NCBI GenBank assembly: GCA_007132255.1
Contig: SLOZ01000127.1
Location: forward strand, 1 to 8,015
From: Limnochordia bacterium
GTDB lineage: Bacteria; Bacillota; Limnochordia; Darwinibacteriales; B1SED10-159
Reading direction: 5' to 3'
DNA length: 8,015 bases
This document shows, in pieces, positions 5,925 to 8,015 of the stretch; position 1 is the first letter of the stretch, and the number at the start of each line of letters is the position of its first letter. The notes beneath the pieces were generated by a model, which was given only the letters and a program-made list of their open reading frames with translations, did not search any database and was not told the DNA's origin. The position numbers and the translations under genes were made by a program.

Positions 5925-6961
5925 GATTCACCCTCCTCCCGCTGGCGCAGTTGTCCGCAGGCTCCATCAATGTCAGCCCCCCGCTCGCGGCGGATGCTGG
6001 CTTGGACGCCGCATCGGGTCAGTGCGCGCAGAAACATATCAACATCTGGGACCGAAGGGGCATGGTAGTTCTCGTTCACCGGGTTTACCGGAATCAGGTT
6101 GACGTGACAGTGGATATCTGCAATTTGTTGGGCCAACTGCCGCGCGTCCATCGTGCTATCATTAAAACCCCTCACCAAAGCATATTCGAAAGTCAACCGC
6201 CGCGAAGTGTCGTCAGCATATGCACGGCAGACCGGCAAAAGCTCCGCTAGTGGATAGCGTTCATTGATAGGCATAATGGTCGAACGACGCTTATCGTCCG
6301 GAGCGTGCAGCGATACCGCTAAAGTGATAGGCAGTTTTTCCAAAGCCAGTTTTTGAATTTCCGGGACCAATCCGCATGTCGAAACGGTCATTCGCCGATA
6401 GCTGATGTTCATCCCCTTTGGATCATGGAGTAAGTGCAGGGCTTTTAGACTTGCTTCGTAGTTGGCTAAGGGCTCGCCCATGCCCATAAACACCACATGG
6501 GTCACTGGCGATGCTTGCTGGGAGCTTTGAATATACAGAACTTGGCTGATGATCTCGGCCGGATTAAGGTGTCGACGAAACCCCATCTGGCCTGTGGCGC
6601 AAAATGTGCAGCCCATGGCACAACCAACCTGTGTGGATACACAAACCGTTGTTCGCTGAGCGTCAGGAATCATCACTGTCTCCACAGTCTGATCGTCTTC
6701 CAAGGTGAACAGGTATTTCTTTGTTCCATCCTGTGAACTCTGGTAGTGACGCAGTGAGACGGATGGGAACACCGCATACTCATCTAGCCATGCCCGGAGA
6801 TCTTGTGGAAGATTGGAGGCTTCAGTAAGACTTGTTACAGCGCGGTTTTGAACCCAATGAAAAAGCTGCTGTGAGCGAAAGCCGGGCCACCGGTTATCAA
6901 GAAGCCACTGCCGCAGTTCGTTGGATAACAATCCTGCTAGGTGCGTTACCTTGTTGGACAT
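5921..6961 (-). CDS. rlmN: Dual-specificity RNA methyltransferase RlmN (radical SAM)
   Basis: RlmN methylates C2 of A2503 in 23S rRNA and of A37 in some tRNAs through a radical-SAM, methyl-cysteine mechanism. The 346 residues are of normal length. The iron-sulfur cluster motif C-x3-C-x2-C is at C114, C118 and C121 (GCAMGCTFC). The auxiliary cysteine C107 (TTVCVSTQ) and the methyl-carrying C335 (DGACGQL) are both present, as is the SAM-binding GMGEP (160-164). SLHAPDD (217-223) and PVNPVNE (291-297) are further family segments. The RRERG-ADIDGACGQL ending, without the Cfr-type differences, favours RlmN over Cfr. The ATG at 6961 follows GAGGTGA (6965-6971). It is the first gene of the operon, with a candidate promoter at 6992-7020, and its stop overlaps the FHA start. 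Confidence 0.97.
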   Translation of the reverse strand: MSNKVTHLAGLLSNELRQWLLDNRWPGFRSQQLFHWVQNRAVTSLTEASNLPQDLRAWLDEYAVFPSVSLRHYQSSQDGTKKYLFTLEDDQTVETVMIPDAQRTTVCVSTQVGCAMGCTFCATGQMGFRRHLNPAEIISQVLYIQSSQQASPVTHVVFMGMGEPLANYEASLKALHLLHDPKGMNISYRRMTVSTCGLVPEIQKLALEKLPITLAVSLHAPDDKRRSTIMPINERYPLAELLPVCRAYADDTSRRLTFEYALVRGFNDSTMDARQLAQQIADIHCHVNLIPVNPVNENYHAPSVPDVDMFLRALTRCGVQASIRRERGADIDGACGQLRQREEGES

Positions 6962-6991
6962 ACTTCACCTCAATCACGTGCTGCCATGTGT

Positions 6992-7020
6992 ATGATAGGA
7001 TATTCGCATTGTTTTGGTAA
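6992..7020 (-). promoter_or_regulatory. Candidate promoter of the rlmN operon
   Basis: On the minus strand TTACCA (7015-7020) and TATCAT (6992-6997) are separated by 17 bases. The -10 matches 5 of 6 consensus bases and the -35 only 4 of 6, so this is a moderate match. It lies between the tRNA terminator and rlmN, where a new promoter is needed, and would give a short leader of about 25 bases. Confidence 0.4.
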
Positions 7021-7059
7021 TCCTGGGGTTATCAGGAAGCTAAATGACAAATTGGTAAC

Positions 7060-7087
7060 AAAAAAACTGGATGGGTTGACATCCAGT
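7060..7087 (-). terminator. Intrinsic terminator of the tRNA-Pro gene
   Basis: On the minus strand ACTGGATG and CATCCAGT form an 8-bp perfect stem around a 6-base loop, directly followed by a T run. It begins nine bases after the encoded CCA end of the tRNA and isolates the tRNA transcript from rlmN. Confidence 0.9.
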
Positions 7088-7096
7088 GGTTTGACA

Positions 7097-7173
<77 letters not shown>

Positions 7174-7199
7174 ACAAATAATCTATAGAACCAAGAATA

Positions 7200-7228
7200 A
7201 GTATAACTGTCTTGCAGGACTTTGTCAA
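7200..7228 (-). promoter_or_regulatory. Strong sigma-A-type promoter of tRNA-Pro
   Basis: On the minus strand a perfect TTGACA (7223-7228) and TATACT (7200-7205, 5 of 6) are spaced by exactly 17 bases. Transcription would start near 7193, about 20 bases before the mature tRNA 5' end, which is usual for a monocistronic tRNA gene. The divergent plus-strand gene at 7306 shows no equally good promoter in the 7174-7305 gap. Confidence 0.85.
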
Positions 7229-7305
7229 TAAAAAGCGAAACTTACGCTGAGGTAACACGAATCATGTCGCATGAATAAACCCATCATAGAAAGGAAGTTT
7301 TTTGT

Positions 7306-8015
7306 TTGGACCCATTAAAAGTAGCGATTATCGGATGTGGAAATGTCTCAAAGGTTCACTTTGCGGCAGCAGCTGCTAACCCGCAGGCGCAACTCATTGC
7401 CGCTTGTGACAGTAAGCCCGATCGGGCGAAGGCGTATGGCGAGCAATACGCAATTCCTTATTACACAGATTTCAACGACGTGTTGGAACTGCGGCCCGAT
7501 GTCATTCACATCTGTACCCCACACAACACCCATGCTGAGATCGCCATTTCTGCAGCTGATAAGGGTATCCATGTTCTCACCGAGAAGCCCATGGCTGTAT
7601 CTTTGGCCGATGCCGATCGCATGATTGCTGCTGCCGAAAAGAATAAGATCTACTTAGGCGTTATCTTCCAGAACCGCTACAATCCATCTTCCGTAGCGGT
7701 GAAACAAGTCGTTGAGCAGGGCCAGTTGGGTGAGCTTCTAGGAGCGCGTATGTTCGTTACATGGTATCGTCCAGACGAATACTACTCCTTGAGTGACTGG
7801 AAAGGTACGTGGGACAAAGAGGGCGGCGGAGTCTTGATTGATCAAGCGATTCACACCATCGATCTTTTACAATGGATTGTTGGTGATATCGATAGTCTTG
7901 AGGCCAGTATCGATAACCGAACCCATGATATCATTGATGTGGAAGATGTGGCCGAGGCTACAATCTATTTCAAGAACGGCGTTGTGGGGAGCCTGTATGC
8001 GGTGAATTACTATAC
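7306..8015 (+). CDS. Gfo/Idh/MocA-family NAD(P)-dependent oxidoreductase (3' end outside window)
   Basis: The 236 codons present cover the N-terminal Rossmann domain and much of the C-terminal substrate domain of a sugar or inositol dehydrogenase-like enzyme. Visible signatures are the dinucleotide-binding IGCGNVS (9-15), CTPHNTHAE (70-78), the catalytic-lysine TEKPMAVS (92-99, K94) and GGGVLIDQAIHTIDLL (173-188; D179, H183), which is typical of the family. The TTG start is chosen because AAGGAAG (7291-7297) sits eight bases upstream, an in-frame stop lies at 7276-7278, and the first residues (MDPLKVAIIGCG) match family N termini. No better in-frame start exists. The substrate cannot be told from sequence; members act on many sugars, inositols and derivatives. 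Full proteins are usually 330-390 residues, so roughly a third is missing. It is divergent from the tRNA and appears unrelated to the kinase operon. Confidence 0.93.
   Translation, partial: MDPLKVAIIGCGNVSKVHFAAAAANPQAQLIAACDSKPDRAKAYGEQYAIPYYTDFNDVLELRPDVIHICTPHNTHAEIAISAADKGIHVLTEKPMAVSLADADRMIAAAEKNKIYLGVIFQNRYNPSSVAVKQVVEQGQLGELLGARMFVTWYRPDEYYSLSDWKGTWDKEGGGVLIDQAIHTIDLLQWIVGDIDSLEASIDNRTHDIIDVEDVAEATIYFKNGVVGSLYAVNYY

Overview
The window looks like a chromosomal housekeeping segment from a Gram-positive bacterium, most likely a Bacillota (Firmicutes) lineage of moderate GC. The minus-strand order rlmN - FHA protein - PP2C phosphatase - PASTA kinase - rsgA - rpe is the order known from Bacillus subtilis (rlmN-prpC-prkC-rsgA-rpe), with one extra gene for an FHA protein inserted after rlmN. 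That extra protein has the architecture of actinobacterial FhaA, so a deep-branching or non-Bacillus Bacillota is more likely than a classical Bacillus. This placement is inference from gene order and motifs. No phage, IS element or CRISPR array was seen.

Layout from right to left. 7306-8015 (+) is the 5' part of a Gfo/Idh/MocA-type NAD(P)-dependent oxidoreductase that runs off the window. Divergent from it, 7097-7173 (-) is tRNA-Pro(CGG) with encoded CCA, a strong sigma-A-type promoter (7200-7228) and its own intrinsic terminator (7060-7087). A second, weaker promoter candidate (6992-7020) precedes rlmN. The six-gene block follows on the minus strand: rlmN (5921-6961), FhaA-like FHA protein (5175-5924), prpC (4402-5118), prkC (1951-3987), rsgA (1073-1954) and rpe (306-977). 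rlmN/FHA and prkC/rsgA are joined by 4-base ATGA overlaps. prpC and prkC are separated by an unexpected 414-base gap. The block is closed by an intrinsic terminator (293-322) that contains the rpe stop codon. Left of it, a new minus-strand promoter (242-270) starts a roughly 225-base leader with alternative hairpins, which ends at a possible start codon (position 9) of a gene lying outside the window.

How the genes work together. PrkC is a membrane Ser/Thr kinase whose external PASTA repeats are expected to sense cell-wall muropeptides. PrpC is the matching cytosolic PP2C phosphatase. The FHA protein is a likely phosphothreonine reader. Together they make a write/erase/read module. RlmN (23S rRNA and tRNA methylation) and RsgA (30S assembly GTPase, a known PrkC substrate in Bacillus) tie the module to ribosome maturation. 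Rpe is a pentose-phosphate enzyme that often travels with rsgA.

Nothing here amounts to a wholly new system. The points most worth a second look are the FHA reader inside the kinase/phosphatase operon, the switch-like leader at the left edge, the rpe translation-initiation region with a 6-codon mini-ORF, and the long gap before prkC.
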